DNA of 64,000 bases from Streptomyces sp. P3 (lineage in GTDB: Bacteria; Actinomycetota; Actinomycetes; Streptomycetales; Streptomycetaceae): NCBI RefSeq assembly GCF_003032475.1, contig NZ_CP028369.1, forward strand, positions 7,564,001-7,628,000, in the 5' to 3' direction. The number at the start of each line of letters is the position of its first letter. Within the stretch, counting starts at the first letter, position 1. The position numbers were made by a program, and so were the translations under genes. Below are positions 26,089-34,787 of the stretch, in pieces. The notes under the pieces are model-generated. The model saw only the letters and a program-made list of their open reading frames with translations, searched no databases and was not told where the DNA came from.

Positions 26089-27375
26089 TCACTCGGCCCG
26101 CAGCTCCTCCAGATAGGGGGCGACGCCGACCTGGATCGACGCGCCCTGCGCCTGGCCGTACTGACCGGCGATGCCGTCCAGGTGGTCGGAGATCTCCTTG
26201 CGCATGACCTCACGCTCCGGCAGCGTCGCCCTGCCCGCCACGATCCGTGCCACCCAACGGGCCTGGGCCTCCACAAGACGGGTGATGGAACCGTGCGGGC
26301 GGACCAGGCCGACGAAGTACAGACCGGGGTGGTCGGGCGCGACGACCCGCTTGTACAACTCGACGGATCCCCGCGGACCGATCGGGCAGCCCGGCGGCAG
26401 GAACGGGTACGCCATGCGGTACCCGGTGCAGTGGACCACCGCGTCGGCGGGCACCGAGGTGCCGTCGGTGAAGACCACACGGTCGGCGTCGAGGCGCTCG
26501 ATCGCGGGCTTGGGGACGACCCCGCCGTGCCGGATGCGGGTGAGGATCTCGTCGGAGACGGTCACGGCCGAGGCGAAGATCGGATGGTCGGGCTCGGGGA
26601 GCCCGTAGTCCGAGAGCCTGCCGCGCGCGACGAGCAGAGCCTGCTCGATGAAGCGGCGCTGTTCCGCGAGGGTCATGGCCGTCCACCACGGTGCCTCGGC
26701 GACGTCGTCCAACGGCATGCCGAAGAGCTGCTTGGGCACGATGTGCAGTCCCCGGCGCACGGACAGGACGGTCTGCGCGGCGTAGCGGGAGAGGTCGGCG
26801 GCGATGTCCACCGCCGAGGCGCCCAGCCCCACCACGGCGACCCGCCGGCCGGTGAAGTCGCTGCCGTCGCGGTAGTCGAGTGCGTGCAGAACCGCTCCTT
26901 CGAAGGTGTCGGAACCCGGGAGCGGAGCGGGCAGGACCGGCTCGGTGTTGTGCCCCGAGGCGACGACGACCTGGCTGAACTCGCGTGTGGTGCGGCGCCC
27001 TCGGGCGTCCCGGCCGGCCACCGTCCAGGAACCGTCGGCGCCCCGTGTCACGGACTCGACCGTCGTCCCCAGCTCGATGTGGTCCGGCAGACCGGCCCAC
27101 TCGGCGAAGGCACGCAGGTACACGGCGACGTCACTGTGCCGTGGGTAGACGGGGTAGGAGTCGGGCATCGGATAGTCGGCGTAGCCGGTGAGCCGTTTGT
27201 TGGTGTTGAGGTGGAGCGAGAGGTAGCCCGGCCCGCGTTCGCCGGCCTGCGGCTGCCGCCAGAGCCCGCCGACCTCGGGCGCCCGCTCCAGGACGACGAA
27301 GTCGACGCCTTCGGACTTCAGGGCGTGTGCGGTCGCCAGCCCCGACAGTCCAGCACCGATGACACACAGGCTCAC
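26089..27375 (-). CDS. Flavin-containing monooxygenase
   Basis: 428 aa from GTG 27375 (GGGGGAA upstream). FAD motif [10 protein letters not shown] at the N-terminus, FMO signature [11 protein letters not shown] (FxGxxxHxxxY), NADPH motif [13 protein letters not shown], and the C-terminal [12 protein letters not shown]. FMOs beside indole prenyltransferases oxidise prenyl-tryptophan to an oxime/nitrile-type indole; here the gene is convergent with the prenyltransferase, 165 bp apart. Substrate by context only. Confidence 0.85.
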   Translation of the reverse strand: MSLCVIGAGLSGLATAHALKSEGVDFVVLERAPEVGGLWRQPQAGERGPGYLSLHLNTNKRLTGYADYPMPDSYPVYPRHSDVAVYLRAFAEWAGLPDHIELGTTVESVTRGADGSWTVAGRDARGRRTTREFSQVVVASGHNTEPVLPAPLPGSDTFEGAVLHALDYRDGSDFTGRRVAVVGLGASAVDIAADLSRYAAQTVLSVRRGLHIVPKQLFGMPLDDVAEAPWWTAMTLAEQRRFIEQALLVARGRLSDYGLPEPDHPIFASAVTVSDEILTRIRHGGVVPKPAIERLDADRVVFTDGTSVPADAVVHCTGYRMAYPFLPPGCPIGPRGSVELYKRVVAPDHPGLYFVGLVRPHGSITRLVEAQARWVARIVAGRATLPEREVMRKEISDHLDGIAGQYGQAQGASIQVGVAPYLEELRAE

Positions 27376-27539
27376 GCGTTCCCCCACAGAAAAGACACCG
27401 ATCGTTCGCGCACGGGCAGTTGCATGCCCGTTCGGCACACTCGTCACGCTTCGCACACCCGCGACAAGGATCACAGACGTGTTCGACGGGCGGGGGTGGC
27501 GCGGGGAGCGGAGGGGGGTAGGGCGGACTGTGTGGGGTG

Positions 27540-27564
27540 AGCCGCCCACTTCGGGCGGGCGGCT
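27540..27564 (-). terminator. Hairpin at the end of the hydroxyproline operon regulator
   Basis: AGCCGCCC (27540-27547) pairs with GGGCGGCT (27557-27564). It overlaps the stop of the GntR gene and precedes the FMO gene on the same strand. Confidence 0.45.
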
Positions 27565-28288
27565 ACCCGCGAGCGGCGGCCCACAGGCCCCGGACATGCC
27601 CCAGGTGCCGGGTCATGACCTCGCGCACCGCCCGCTCGTCGCGGGCCAGCAGGGCGTCGAGGAGCTCCAGGTGCTCCTCGGCAGAGGCCAGCAGGCGCCC
27701 CGACGCGGACAGGGCGGTCAGTCCGTACAGCCGGGCGCGACCGCGCAACTCGCGTACCACCTGGACGAGATGGGCGTTGCCGGCGAGGGCCAGCAGACCG
27801 AGGTGGAAGCGGGTGTCGGCCTCGACGTAGGCGATGAGGTCGCCCGCGACCGCGGCGGCGACGATCTCACGGGCCGCCGGACGCAGCGCCTCCAGGGACA
27901 CCGGGTCGGCGGTGGTGGCCAGTGCGACCACGGTGGGGATCTCGATGAGGGCGCGGACGTGTGTGTACTCGTCCAGCTGCCGGTCGGAGACATCGGTGAC
28001 CCGGAACCCCTTGTTCGGGACGGCGTCGACCAGACCCTCCTTCGCGAGGTCGAGCATCGCCTCGCGCACCGGGGTCGCCGAGACGCCGAAGCGGGCGGCG
28101 AGGGCCGGCGCCGAGTACACCTCGCCGGGCAGCAGCTCGCCCGCGATCAGCGCGGCCCGCAGGGCGTCGGCGACCCGCTCACGGTAACTGCTCCGGCGGC
28201 CGCCGAGCACCGGCAGGGCGGGTGCGGGCGCCGCGGCCGGTGCGGGCGCCGGTGAGGCGGGTGTCCGGCTGCCGGTGCTCGGGGCCAT
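27563..28288 (-). CDS. GntR-family regulator (FCD type) of the hydroxyproline operon
   Basis: 241 aa; ATG 28288 behind GGAGGAG. After an Ala/Pro-rich 35-residue leader, a winged helix ([39 protein letters not shown]) and an FCD helical domain ([29 protein letters not shown]). Last gene of the run of same-strand hydroxyproline genes, with a copy of the shared operator 21 bp upstream, so it likely regulates itself and the operon. The effector is presumably a hydroxyproline-pathway compound (inference). Confidence 0.88.
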   Translation of the reverse strand: MAPSTGSRTPASPAPAPAAAPAPALPVLGGRRSSYRERVADALRAALIAGELLPGEVYSAPALAARFGVSATPVREAMLDLAKEGLVDAVPNKGFRVTDVSDRQLDEYTHVRALIEIPTVVALATTADPVSLEALRPAAREIVAAAVAGDLIAYVEADTRFHLGLLALAGNAHLVQVVRELRGRARLYGLTALSASGRLLASAEEHLELLDALLARDERAVREVMTRHLGHVRGLWAAARG

Positions 28289-28308
28289 GGGTGTCTCCTC
28301 CGAACGCT

Positions 28309-28320
28309 GTGCCATGTCAC
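28309..28320. promoter_or_regulatory. Putative GntR operator, copy 3
   Basis: GTGCCATGTCAC, one mismatch from the palindrome GTGACATGTCAC, 21 bp upstream of the GntR start. Confidence 0.6.
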
Positions 28321-28395
28321 GTGCCACCAGTATCCACGCACCACTCGGCCATGGGGCGGGGCACGCGTCGCTCACGGGCGCCGGCCGGGCGCCGG

Positions 28396-29397
28396 TCAGA
28401 GTACGAAGCCGGCCGGGAAGGGGTCCGTGGGGTCCAGCAGGTACTGGGCCGTGCCGGTGATCCAGGCGCGGCCGGTGAAGCTGGGCAGCACCGCCGGACG
28501 GCCGGCGACCTCCGTCCGCCCGAGGAGCCGGCCCGTGAAACGGGTGCCGATGAAGGACTCGTTGACGAACTCGGTGTGCAGCGGCAGTTCGCCTCGCGCG
28601 TGCAGTTGGGCCATGCGCGCGCTGGTTCCGGTGCCGCACGGCGAGCGGTCGAACCAGCCGGGGTGAATGGCCATCGCGTGCCGGGAGTGCCGGGCGGTGG
28701 CGCCGGGCGCGTACAGGTGGACGTGGTGGCAGCCGCGGATGGACGGGTCCTGCGGGTGGACCGGTTCCGCCTCGGAGTTGATCGCCTCCATCAGCGACAG
28801 GCCGGCGTGCAGGATGTCGTCCCCGCGGGCGCGGTCGAAGGGCAGCCCGAACTCCTCCAGCGGCAGGATCGCGTAGAAGTTCCCGCCGTACGCCAGGTCG
28901 TAGGTCACCGTGCGGCCGTCGGGCAGTGCCGCCCTGCGGTCCAGTGCGACCGTGAAGGAGGGGACGTTCTGCAGCGTGACGGACGTGGCCGCGCCGTCCT
29001 CGACCGCGACCTCGGCGACGACGAGCCCTGCCGGGGTGTCCAGCCGGATCGTGGTGACGGGTTCGACGACCTCGACCATGCCCGTCTCGACGAGGACGGT
29101 CGCCACCCCGATCGTGCCGTGCCCGCACATCGGGAGGTAGCCGGAGACCTCGATGTAGAGCACGCCCCAGTCGCAGTCCGGCCGGGTGGGCGGCTGGAGG
29201 ACCGCGCCGCTCATCGCGGAGTGCCCGCGCGGCTCGTTCATCAGCAACTGCCTTATGTCATCCCGGTGTTCGCGGAACCACAGCCGACGCTCGTTCATCG
29301 TCGCGCCGGGGACGACCCCGACGCCGCCCGTGATCACCCGGGTCGGCATGCCCTCGGTGTGCGAGTCGACGGCGTGCAGGACGAGCTTGCTGCGCAT
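28396..29397 (-). CDS. 4-hydroxyproline 2-epimerase (proline racemase family)
   Basis: Converts trans-4-hydroxy-L-proline to cis-4-hydroxy-D-proline. 333 aa; ATG 29397 behind GGAAAGG. The two catalytic cysteines are present: C91 (MCGHGTIGVAT) and C254 (SPCGTGTSARMA). That both are Cys fits an epimerase or racemase and not a trans-3-hydroxyproline dehydratase, which has Thr at the second site. Context (deaminase, D-hydroxyproline dehydrogenase subunits) decides for hydroxyproline over proline. Confidence 0.92.
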   Translation of the reverse strand: MRSKLVLHAVDSHTEGMPTRVITGGVGVVPGATMNERRLWFREHRDDIRQLLMNEPRGHSAMSGAVLQPPTRPDCDWGVLYIEVSGYLPMCGHGTIGVATVLVETGMVEVVEPVTTIRLDTPAGLVVAEVAVEDGAATSVTLQNVPSFTVALDRRAALPDGRTVTYDLAYGGNFYAILPLEEFGLPFDRARGDDILHAGLSLMEAINSEAEPVHPQDPSIRGCHHVHLYAPGATARHSRHAMAIHPGWFDRSPCGTGTSARMAQLHARGELPLHTEFVNESFIGTRFTGRLLGRTEVAGRPAVLPSFTGRAWITGTAQYLLDPTDPFPAGFVL

Positions 29398-29515
29398 GAG
29401 GTGCCTTTCCGTGCCGTGCGGTCGGCCGCCGGGCGGTTGTCGTCTGCCGGCGTGGTGTGTGAGGGGAGCGTCCCCGGGGAGTCTCCTCGTGGCGTGCGCG
29501 CCGTGGCAGGACGGG

Positions 29516-30487
29516 TCACGCGAGACCGGCGGCGACGGCCTTCTCGGTGGCCGCCCGGACGGCCGCCTCCTGGTCCGGCAGCAGCGGGACCCGTGGCGGA
29601 CGGCAGCGGCCGCCGTGCCGGCCCACGACGTCCATCGAGAGCTTGATGGCCTGGACGAACTCGACGCGCGAGTCCCAGCGCAGCAGCGGGTGCAGTCGGC
29701 GGTAGAGGGGGAGCGCGGTGGTGAGGTCGCCCGCGACGGCTGCCCGGTACAGCTCGGCCGAGGCCTTCGGCAGTGCGTTGGGGTAGCCGGCCACCCAGCC
29801 CTTCGCGCCGGCCACGGCCAGCTCCAGCAGCACGTCGTCCGCACCCGCCAGCAGATCGAGTTCGGGTGCGAGTTCGGCGATGCGGTAGGCGCGGCGCACA
29901 TCGCCGGAGAACTCCTTGACGGCGTGCACATGACCCTCGCCGTGCAGCCGTGCCAGCAGTTCGGGCACCAGGTCGACCTTGGTGTCGACGGGGTTGTTGT
30001 ACGCCACGACCGGCAGGCCCGCCCGGGCCACCTCCGCGTAGTGGGCGACGACGGCTCGCTCGTCGGCGCGATAGGCGTTGGGCGGCAGCAGCATCACCGC
30101 CGAGCAGCCGGCCCCGGCCGCCTGCTCCGCCCAGCGGCGGGCCTCGGCGGAGCCGTACGCGGCGACGCCCGGCATGACGCGCGCCCCGCCCACGGCGGCG
30201 ACCGCGGTCTCCACCACTTTGGCGCGCTCCTCGGGAGTGAGCACCTGGTACTCGCCCAGGGAGCCGTTGGGCACGACGCCGTCGCAGCCGTTCGCCACCA
30301 GCCAGGCGCAGTGCTCGGCGTACCGGTCGTGGTCGACGCGGAGGTCGTCGTCGAGCGGCAGCGCGGTGGCGACGAGGACCCCGTGCCACGGGCGCCGCCG
30401 GGAGGCGGCGGGAGCCGGGGCGGCGGCAGGGGGACGGGCGGGCACGGGCGGGGTGGCGGGCACGGACGGGGTGGCGGGGGCGGTCAT
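29516..30487 (-). CDS. 1-pyrroline-4-hydroxy-2-carboxylate deaminase (DHDPS family)
   Basis: 323-aa member of the dihydrodipicolinate synthase/N-acetylneuraminate lyase family. The Schiff-base Lys is K191 in VHAVKEFSGD, with Tyr in VVAYNNPVDTK and the GSLGEY site (PNGSLGEYQVLTPEER). In hydroxyproline catabolism this enzyme deaminates the cyclic imine to alpha-ketoglutarate semialdehyde. The N-terminus has a low-complexity Ala/Pro stretch of 30 residues. It has its own operator upstream and so perhaps its own promoter. Confidence 0.88.
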   Translation of the reverse strand: MTAPATPSVPATPPVPARPPAAAPAPAASRRRPWHGVLVATALPLDDDLRVDHDRYAEHCAWLVANGCDGVVPNGSLGEYQVLTPEERAKVVETAVAAVGGARVMPGVAAYGSAEARRWAEQAAGAGCSAVMLLPPNAYRADERAVVAHYAEVARAGLPVVAYNNPVDTKVDLVPELLARLHGEGHVHAVKEFSGDVRRAYRIAELAPELDLLAGADDVLLELAVAGAKGWVAGYPNALPKASAELYRAAVAGDLTTALPLYRRLHPLLRWDSRVEFVQAIKLSMDVVGRHGGRCRPPRVPLLPDQEAAVRAATEKAVAAGLA

Positions 30488-30524
30488 GCACGGATCCCTT
30501 CACTGGCGGTGACGTGGGTGAGGT

Positions 30525-30536
30525 GTGACATGTCAC
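30525..30536. promoter_or_regulatory. Putative GntR operator, copy 2 (perfect palindrome)
   Basis: GTGACATGTCAC, a perfect 12-bp palindrome. It lies 37 bp upstream of the deaminase start and overlaps the stop codon of the oxidoreductase gene before it. Confidence 0.7.
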
Positions 30537-31939
30537 GGTTCGGCCTGAGGTTCGGCCGGGGCGGCCAGGACGCCGAGCGGAACCGGGCGGGCCAGCAGCC
30601 GTCGTGCCGGAGTGGGCGCACAGCCCGCCACACCGGCCACTCCGGGCTCGCACATGCGGCCCTGACACCAGCCCATGCCGGCCCTGGTCAGCAGCTTCAC
30701 GGTGCGCAGATCACCGGCGCCGAGTGCGCCGACGGCCTCGCGGACGGCGCCGGCGGGCACCTCCTCGCAGCGGCACACGACCGTCTCGTCGGTCACCTGC
30801 TCCGTCCACCGGACGGGCTGCGCGGCATAGGCGTCGTCCAGCGCGGAGAAGAACGCCCGCAGCCGGTCACGGGTCCGGGCGGCCGGGGCCCAGCCGGCCG
30901 GGTCGGGGACCCGCCCCGTCAGTCTCGCCGCCGCCGAGCGTCCGGCGATGTGCCCCTCAGCCAGCGACAGCGCGGCACCGCCGATGCCCGTCGTCTCGCC
31001 CGCGGCCCAGACGCCGGGCACGTCGGTGCGCTGCTCGGCGTCGACCCACACGCCCGGTCCGTCGAGGCGGCAGCCGAGCCCGTCCGCGAGATCCGTGTGC
31101 GGCAGCAGACCGTGGCCGACGGCGAGGGTGTCGCAGGAGAGCCGCCGTTCGCCGCCGGGCGCGGGACGGCCGTCGGCGTTCAGCGCGGCCACGGTGACCG
31201 ACTCCACTCGGTCGACGCCATGGGCCTCCAGCACGACATGACGGGCCATCACCGGAACGCGGTGAAGGGCCAGTCGTGCCGCGAGAGCCGCTCCCTCGGC
31301 GAGCTTCGCGGGGGCCGCGGCCCAGGCGCGGGCGCTGTGTGCGAGGCCCCTGGGGCCGGCCGACTCGACCAGGGCGACGACGTGGGCGCCGGCCGCCGCG
31401 AGACCGGTCGCCACGGGCAGCAGCAGCGGGCCGGTGCCGGCGACGACGGCCGTACGGCCGGGCAGCGACAGCCCTCCCTTGAGCAGTGCCTGCGCGCCGC
31501 CCGCGGTGACCACTCCTGGCAGGGTCCAGCCGGGGAAGGGCAGGACCTTCTCGTATCCGCCGGTCGCCAGCAGTACCGCGTCGGCCCGCACGGCGACGGA
31601 GTCCGTCTGCCGCGGACCGAGCAACGTGTGCACGAGGAATGACCCCGATTGCCGCTCCACACACCAGACATGACGATCACTCAGGTGTGTCGCGCGACCC
31701 GCGCCGAGGTGGGTGTCGAGTCCGGCGCGCAGCCGCTCCCAGGTGCGCCACTGGTGGTGCAGCGCCCGGGGACGCCGGGCGCCGAGGCCGCGCGCGGGCT
31801 GCCGGTAGAACTGCCCGCCCGCCTCGGCGGCGGAGTCGGTCAGCACCACGCGCACGCCGCGCGCCGCGGCCGCCAGGGCGGCGGCGAGCCCCGCCGGGCC
31901 GGCGCCGATCACCGCGAGGACCGGGCGGCGTTCACTCAT
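30533..31939 (-). CDS. FAD/NAD(P)-dependent dehydrogenase subunit (HcnB-like) of D-hydroxyproline dehydrogenase
   Basis: 468 aa; ATG 31939. N-terminal FAD motif VIGAGPAGLAAALAA, a central nucleotide-binding motif VVAGTGPLLLPVATG, and a C-terminal BFD-like [2Fe-2S] domain with VVCRCEEVPAGA and GWCQGRMCEP. This is the large subunit of the HcnABC/opine-oxidase-like heterotrimer which oxidises cis-4-hydroxy-D-proline to the imine and passes electrons to a membrane acceptor. It overlaps the small [2Fe-2S] gene by 8 bp. Confidence 0.85.
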   Translation of the reverse strand: MSERRPVLAVIGAGPAGLAAALAAAARGVRVVLTDSAAEAGGQFYRQPARGLGARRPRALHHQWRTWERLRAGLDTHLGAGRATHLSDRHVWCVERQSGSFLVHTLLGPRQTDSVAVRADAVLLATGGYEKVLPFPGWTLPGVVTAGGAQALLKGGLSLPGRTAVVAGTGPLLLPVATGLAAAGAHVVALVESAGPRGLAHSARAWAAAPAKLAEGAALAARLALHRVPVMARHVVLEAHGVDRVESVTVAALNADGRPAPGGERRLSCDTLAVGHGLLPHTDLADGLGCRLDGPGVWVDAEQRTDVPGVWAAGETTGIGGAALSLAEGHIAGRSAAARLTGRVPDPAGWAPAARTRDRLRAFFSALDDAYAAQPVRWTEQVTDETVVCRCEEVPAGAVREAVGALGAGDLRTVKLLTRAGMGWCQGRMCEPGVAGVAGCAPTPARRLLARPVPLGVLAAPAEPQAEP

Positions 31940-32231
31940 CGTGGCCCGACCCTGCCTGCGAGCGGACGACGGCTCCCGGCGTGGCCGGCACCAGACAGGC
32001 CCGCTGGTTGGGCAGGCCGTCGACGGTGACCAGACAGTCGAAGCAGACTCCGATCCCGCAGAACACCCCGCGCGCCCGCCCCGCACCCCGGGTCGTGCGC
32101 CAGGCCGTGACACCGGACGACCACAGCGCGGCGGCCAGCGTCTGCCCGGGCAGCGCCTCGAGCGCCCTGTCGTCGAAGGTGACGGTGAACGGGGCGCCGG
32201 GACGGGCCCGGACCAACCGCAGGGGATTCAC
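31932..32231 (-). CDS. [2Fe-2S] subunit (HcnA-like) of D-hydroxyproline dehydrogenase
   Basis: 99 aa; GTG 32231 behind GAGGAGG, in a GTGA overlap with the preceding gene. A ferredoxin-like fold with cysteines in VFCGIGVCFDCLVTVDG and ACLVPATPG. Gamma subunit of the three-part dehydrogenase; carries electrons between the two flavin subunits. Confidence 0.88.
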   Translation of the reverse strand: MNPLRLVRARPGAPFTVTFDDRALEALPGQTLAAALWSSGVTAWRTTRGAGRARGVFCGIGVCFDCLVTVDGLPNQRACLVPATPGAVVRSQAGSGHDE

Positions 32232-33460
32232 GGGGAGGCCTCCTCGCTGAGGGGTTCCGCACGGTCTGATCGGCCGGCCGGGCGGCCGGGAGGCGGGGAA
32301 CGGCGCGCGCGGTGCGGGCGGTCGAAGCGGTCGGGGCGAAACGGCGTCAGATCCAGCTCCGGGCTCGCTCCGGTGAGCGTCTGCGCGAGGAGCCGGCCCG
32401 TGCCGGTGGCTAGGCCGATGCCCGCGCCCTCGTGTCCGCAGGCGTGGAACAGTCCGGGCACCCGTGGGTCCGGGCCGACCGCGGGCAGGTGGTCGGGCAG
32501 GTACGGGCGGAAGCCGACGTAGGTGCGCATCGCCCTGACGTGAGCCAGGAACGGGAAGAGACAGGTGGCCCCCGCCGCCAGGGCGCGCACGACCGGCAAC
32601 GAGAAGGACCTGTCGAACCCGACCCGTTCCCGGCTCGCGCCGATCAGCACCGGCCCGGCCGCCGTGCCCTCGACGACCGGGGAGGTCTGCAGGGCCGCCG
32701 AGTCGCTCGCCACGTCGGCCACGTAGTCGGCGGCGTACACCTTGTGCCGTACGCGCGGCGGCAGCGGCTCGGTGACCAGGACGAAGCCACGACGGGGCAG
32801 TACGGGCAGTCCGACGCCGGCCAGGGCGGCGACCTCCGCTCCTTCGACGCCCGCCGCGTTGACCACGGCCGGCGCGAGGATGTCGCCGCGGTCGGTTCGC
32901 ACGCCCCGCACCGCGCCGTCGGGGCCGCGCAGGATCCGGGTCACGGCACGGCCGGTCTCCAGCCGTGCGCCCGAGGCGCGCATCAGGTGGGCGGCGGCGA
33001 GGGTGGGCATGACCTGGGCGTCCTGCGGGTACAGCACCCCGCCGGCGAGTCCGGACGCCAAGTGGGGTTCCAGGTCCCGAAGTCGAGCCGCGTCGACGGG
33101 GACGGTCCGCACCCCGGCGGCGCGCTGCCCGGCCGCGAGGACCGTCAGCGCGGTGAGGGACTCCGCGGTCGACGCCACCACGAGGCCGCCCTTGGGCTCG
33201 TACTCGACGGCCGCGGCGAGCTCCTCCTCGGCCAGCTCCTGCCACAACCGGAGGGACAACAGGGCCAGTTGGAGCTCCGGCCCGGGCTCCTTGTCGGAGA
33301 CGAGGAGATTGCCCTCGCCGGCGCCGGTGGTGCCGCCGGCCACTGGGCCCCGGTCCACCACGATCACGTCGAGTCCGGCGCGCGCCGCGTACAGCGCACA
33401 GGCCGCGCCCACCATGCCCGCGCCGACGACCACCACGTCACCGCTCGGTCGCTTGGTCAC
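32228..33460 (-). CDS. FAD-dependent D-amino-acid oxidase-type subunit (HcnC-like)
   Basis: 410-aa DAO-superfamily flavoprotein, the catalytic subunit that takes the D-hydroxyproline. FAD motif VVVVGAGMVGAACAL at residues 9-23, later VVNAAGVEGAEVAAL and the C-terminal FHACGHEGAGIGLATGTG. Its C-terminal 30 residues are Pro/Arg-rich. First gene of the operon; GTG start with no clear ribosome site and a -10-like CATATT 8 nt before it, so it may be translated from a leaderless transcript. Confidence 0.85.
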   Translation of the reverse strand: MTKRPSGDVVVVGAGMVGAACALYAARAGLDVIVVDRGPVAGGTTGAGEGNLLVSDKEPGPELQLALLSLRLWQELAEEELAAAVEYEPKGGLVVASTAESLTALTVLAAGQRAAGVRTVPVDAARLRDLEPHLASGLAGGVLYPQDAQVMPTLAAAHLMRASGARLETGRAVTRILRGPDGAVRGVRTDRGDILAPAVVNAAGVEGAEVAALAGVGLPVLPRRGFVLVTEPLPPRVRHKVYAADYVADVASDSAALQTSPVVEGTAAGPVLIGASRERVGFDRSFSLPVVRALAAGATCLFPFLAHVRAMRTYVGFRPYLPDHLPAVGPDPRVPGLFHACGHEGAGIGLATGTGRLLAQTLTGASPELDLTPFRPDRFDRPHRARRSPPPGRPAGRSDRAEPLSEEASP

Positions 33461-33464
33461 TCCA

Positions 33465-33476
33465 GTAATATGTCAC
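33465..33476. promoter_or_regulatory. Putative GntR operator, copy 1, over the operon promoter
   Basis: On the coding strand it reads GTGACATATTAC, two mismatches from GTGACATGTCAC, and ends 4 nt before the GTG start. It overlaps the possible -10. Confidence 0.6.
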
Positions 33477-33492
33477 ATGGCGCTATCCCGAG

Positions 33493-33590
33493 GAAGACGG
33501 CGTACGGGCGTGGAGAAGACGGCGTACGGGCGCGGGCCGACTGGGCGCGGCACCTCGAAGTGAGAGTGAATACCTCGACATGAGAGTGCG
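33493..33590. repeat. Two short tandem duplications in a gene-free region
   Basis: GAAGACGGCGTACGGGCG occurs at 33493-33510 and 33515-33532. Immediately after, a 20-bp unit starting ACCTCGAAGTGAGAGTG (33552) is repeated with changes at 33572, with a weaker third part at about 33602. The 24 bp from 33518 to 33541 recur at 42309-42332. The rest of the gap 33461-33898 shows no gene I can support. Confidence 0.75.
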
Positions 33591-33898
33591 AAGGAGAGCG
33601 GATACCTCAAGACGTAGGTGACGCACGTCGCTCTCCGGCGGCGCGGTGGACAGGATGCACCTGTCGGTTTTCGAGGGCGGGCCGCTGAATGTGGCGGCGG
33701 TGCTGTCCGCCGGCGCGGCACGTTGGCCGTCGGCGCCACTTGAGTGGGTGGAGGTGTACGGCAGCCGGGCCTGTCCGTGCTGTCTCCTGGCGCGAGGCAT
33801 GGTGCGCCTGGCTCTTCTGCCTTGTGCCTGGGCACTGTCCGCGATCGTACGGTCGGTGGCGGAGGGCAGGACGGGACGGGAGCTGCCGGCCGGGCGGC

Positions 33899-34483
33899 TC
33901 AGCCGTGGGGACCCGTCCCGCGCAGAAACGTGTCGACGACGAGTGTTGCCAGTGCGTCCGCGTTCTGCCGGACCTGGTCCGGGTCGAGATCCGCGCCGCC
34001 TCCGTGCTGGGCCTCGTCGACGAGGGCGTAGTAGACCCGCCGCGCCCACATGAGGTCCGTGTCCGGGGAGAGGAGCCCTTCGCGCTGGGCTCGGGCGAAG
34101 AACTCGAGGGCGCCGGTGTTGACCTCGGACCAGATCACCGCCGTGAGGGGGGAGTCGGCGAGGGGGTGGCCGAGGGTGAACGGCCAGACGCTCTTGATCC
34201 GCAGCACGTTCGCCGTGACGCGGTGGAGTGCCACGAGCGGTGGGGCGGTGTCCATGTGGGCGTCCGCTACGCCTTCCATGAGCTGTCGCTTCGCCGAGGC
34301 GGCGAGTGCTTCGATGAGGGCCTGGCGGTTGGCGAACCGCCGGTGCACGGTCGTTCTGGCCACTCCTGCCTCCTCCGCGATCTGCTCCATGGAGGCCCCG
34401 GGGTCTTTGGCGAGGACCTGCTCGGCCGCCCCCAGAATCGCGCGCACGGTGCGCGCGGCATCGGCCCGCAGGGGTCGGCCCAT
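33899..34483 (-). CDS. TetR/AcrR-family regulator
   Basis: 194 aa; ATG 34483 is preferred over a longer frame because it begins the usual MGRPLRADAARTVRAILGAA. Helix-turn-helix EQIAEEAGVARTTVHRRFANRQAL at residues 35-60. The C-terminal domain is variable. Divergent from the aldehyde oxidoreductase operon 305 bp away, which it probably represses. Confidence 0.85.
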   Translation of the reverse strand: MGRPLRADAARTVRAILGAAEQVLAKDPGASMEQIAEEAGVARTTVHRRFANRQALIEALAASAKRQLMEGVADAHMDTAPPLVALHRVTANVLRIKSVWPFTLGHPLADSPLTAVIWSEVNTGALEFFARAQREGLLSPDTDLMWARRVYYALVDEAQHGGGADLDPDQVRQNADALATLVVDTFLRGTGPHG

Positions 34484-34559
34484 GACGTATCCACTCCCGT
34501 TGTTGATTCGTGATGCCCCGAAGACCATACGCCCGACCTGCAGATTTGTGCTGATTTGC

Positions 34560-34570
34560 ATCAATGATGT
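34560..34570. promoter_or_regulatory. Short palindrome in the TetR/pao divergent region
   Basis: CATCAATGATG (11 bp) lies in an AT-rich part (34540-34630) of the 304-bp region between the two divergent genes. It could be part of the TetR operator. No other gene is present in this gap. Confidence 0.4.
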
Positions 34571-34787
34571 TGCGTGGGAATATAAAATTGCGACAAGCGT
34601 GATGCGAGTAGTTGGTGGAACTGCTACATTCCTGTTTTAGATCATGGACCTGCTCTCGTGATTCGGCTCCCCGGTCGGCGGTTTCTGAAGTCCGCGGAGC
34701 TCTGGTCCTGGCTCATGTGCCTGATGGCCGCCTGGCCCCCTGGCCCCCATGAGAACGAGCCCACGGGTGAACCGGAGGAATGACACG

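Noticed and set aside
33646..34053. 135-codon plus-strand ORF (MDRMHLSVFEGG)
   Set aside because: No ribosome site, no recognisable domain, and its second half lies antisense to the TetR gene.
34749..34787. ATG 34749 as the PaoA start
   Set aside because: It would add 13 residues without a Tat motif; GTG 34788 has GGAGGA at proper distance and starts the conserved domain.
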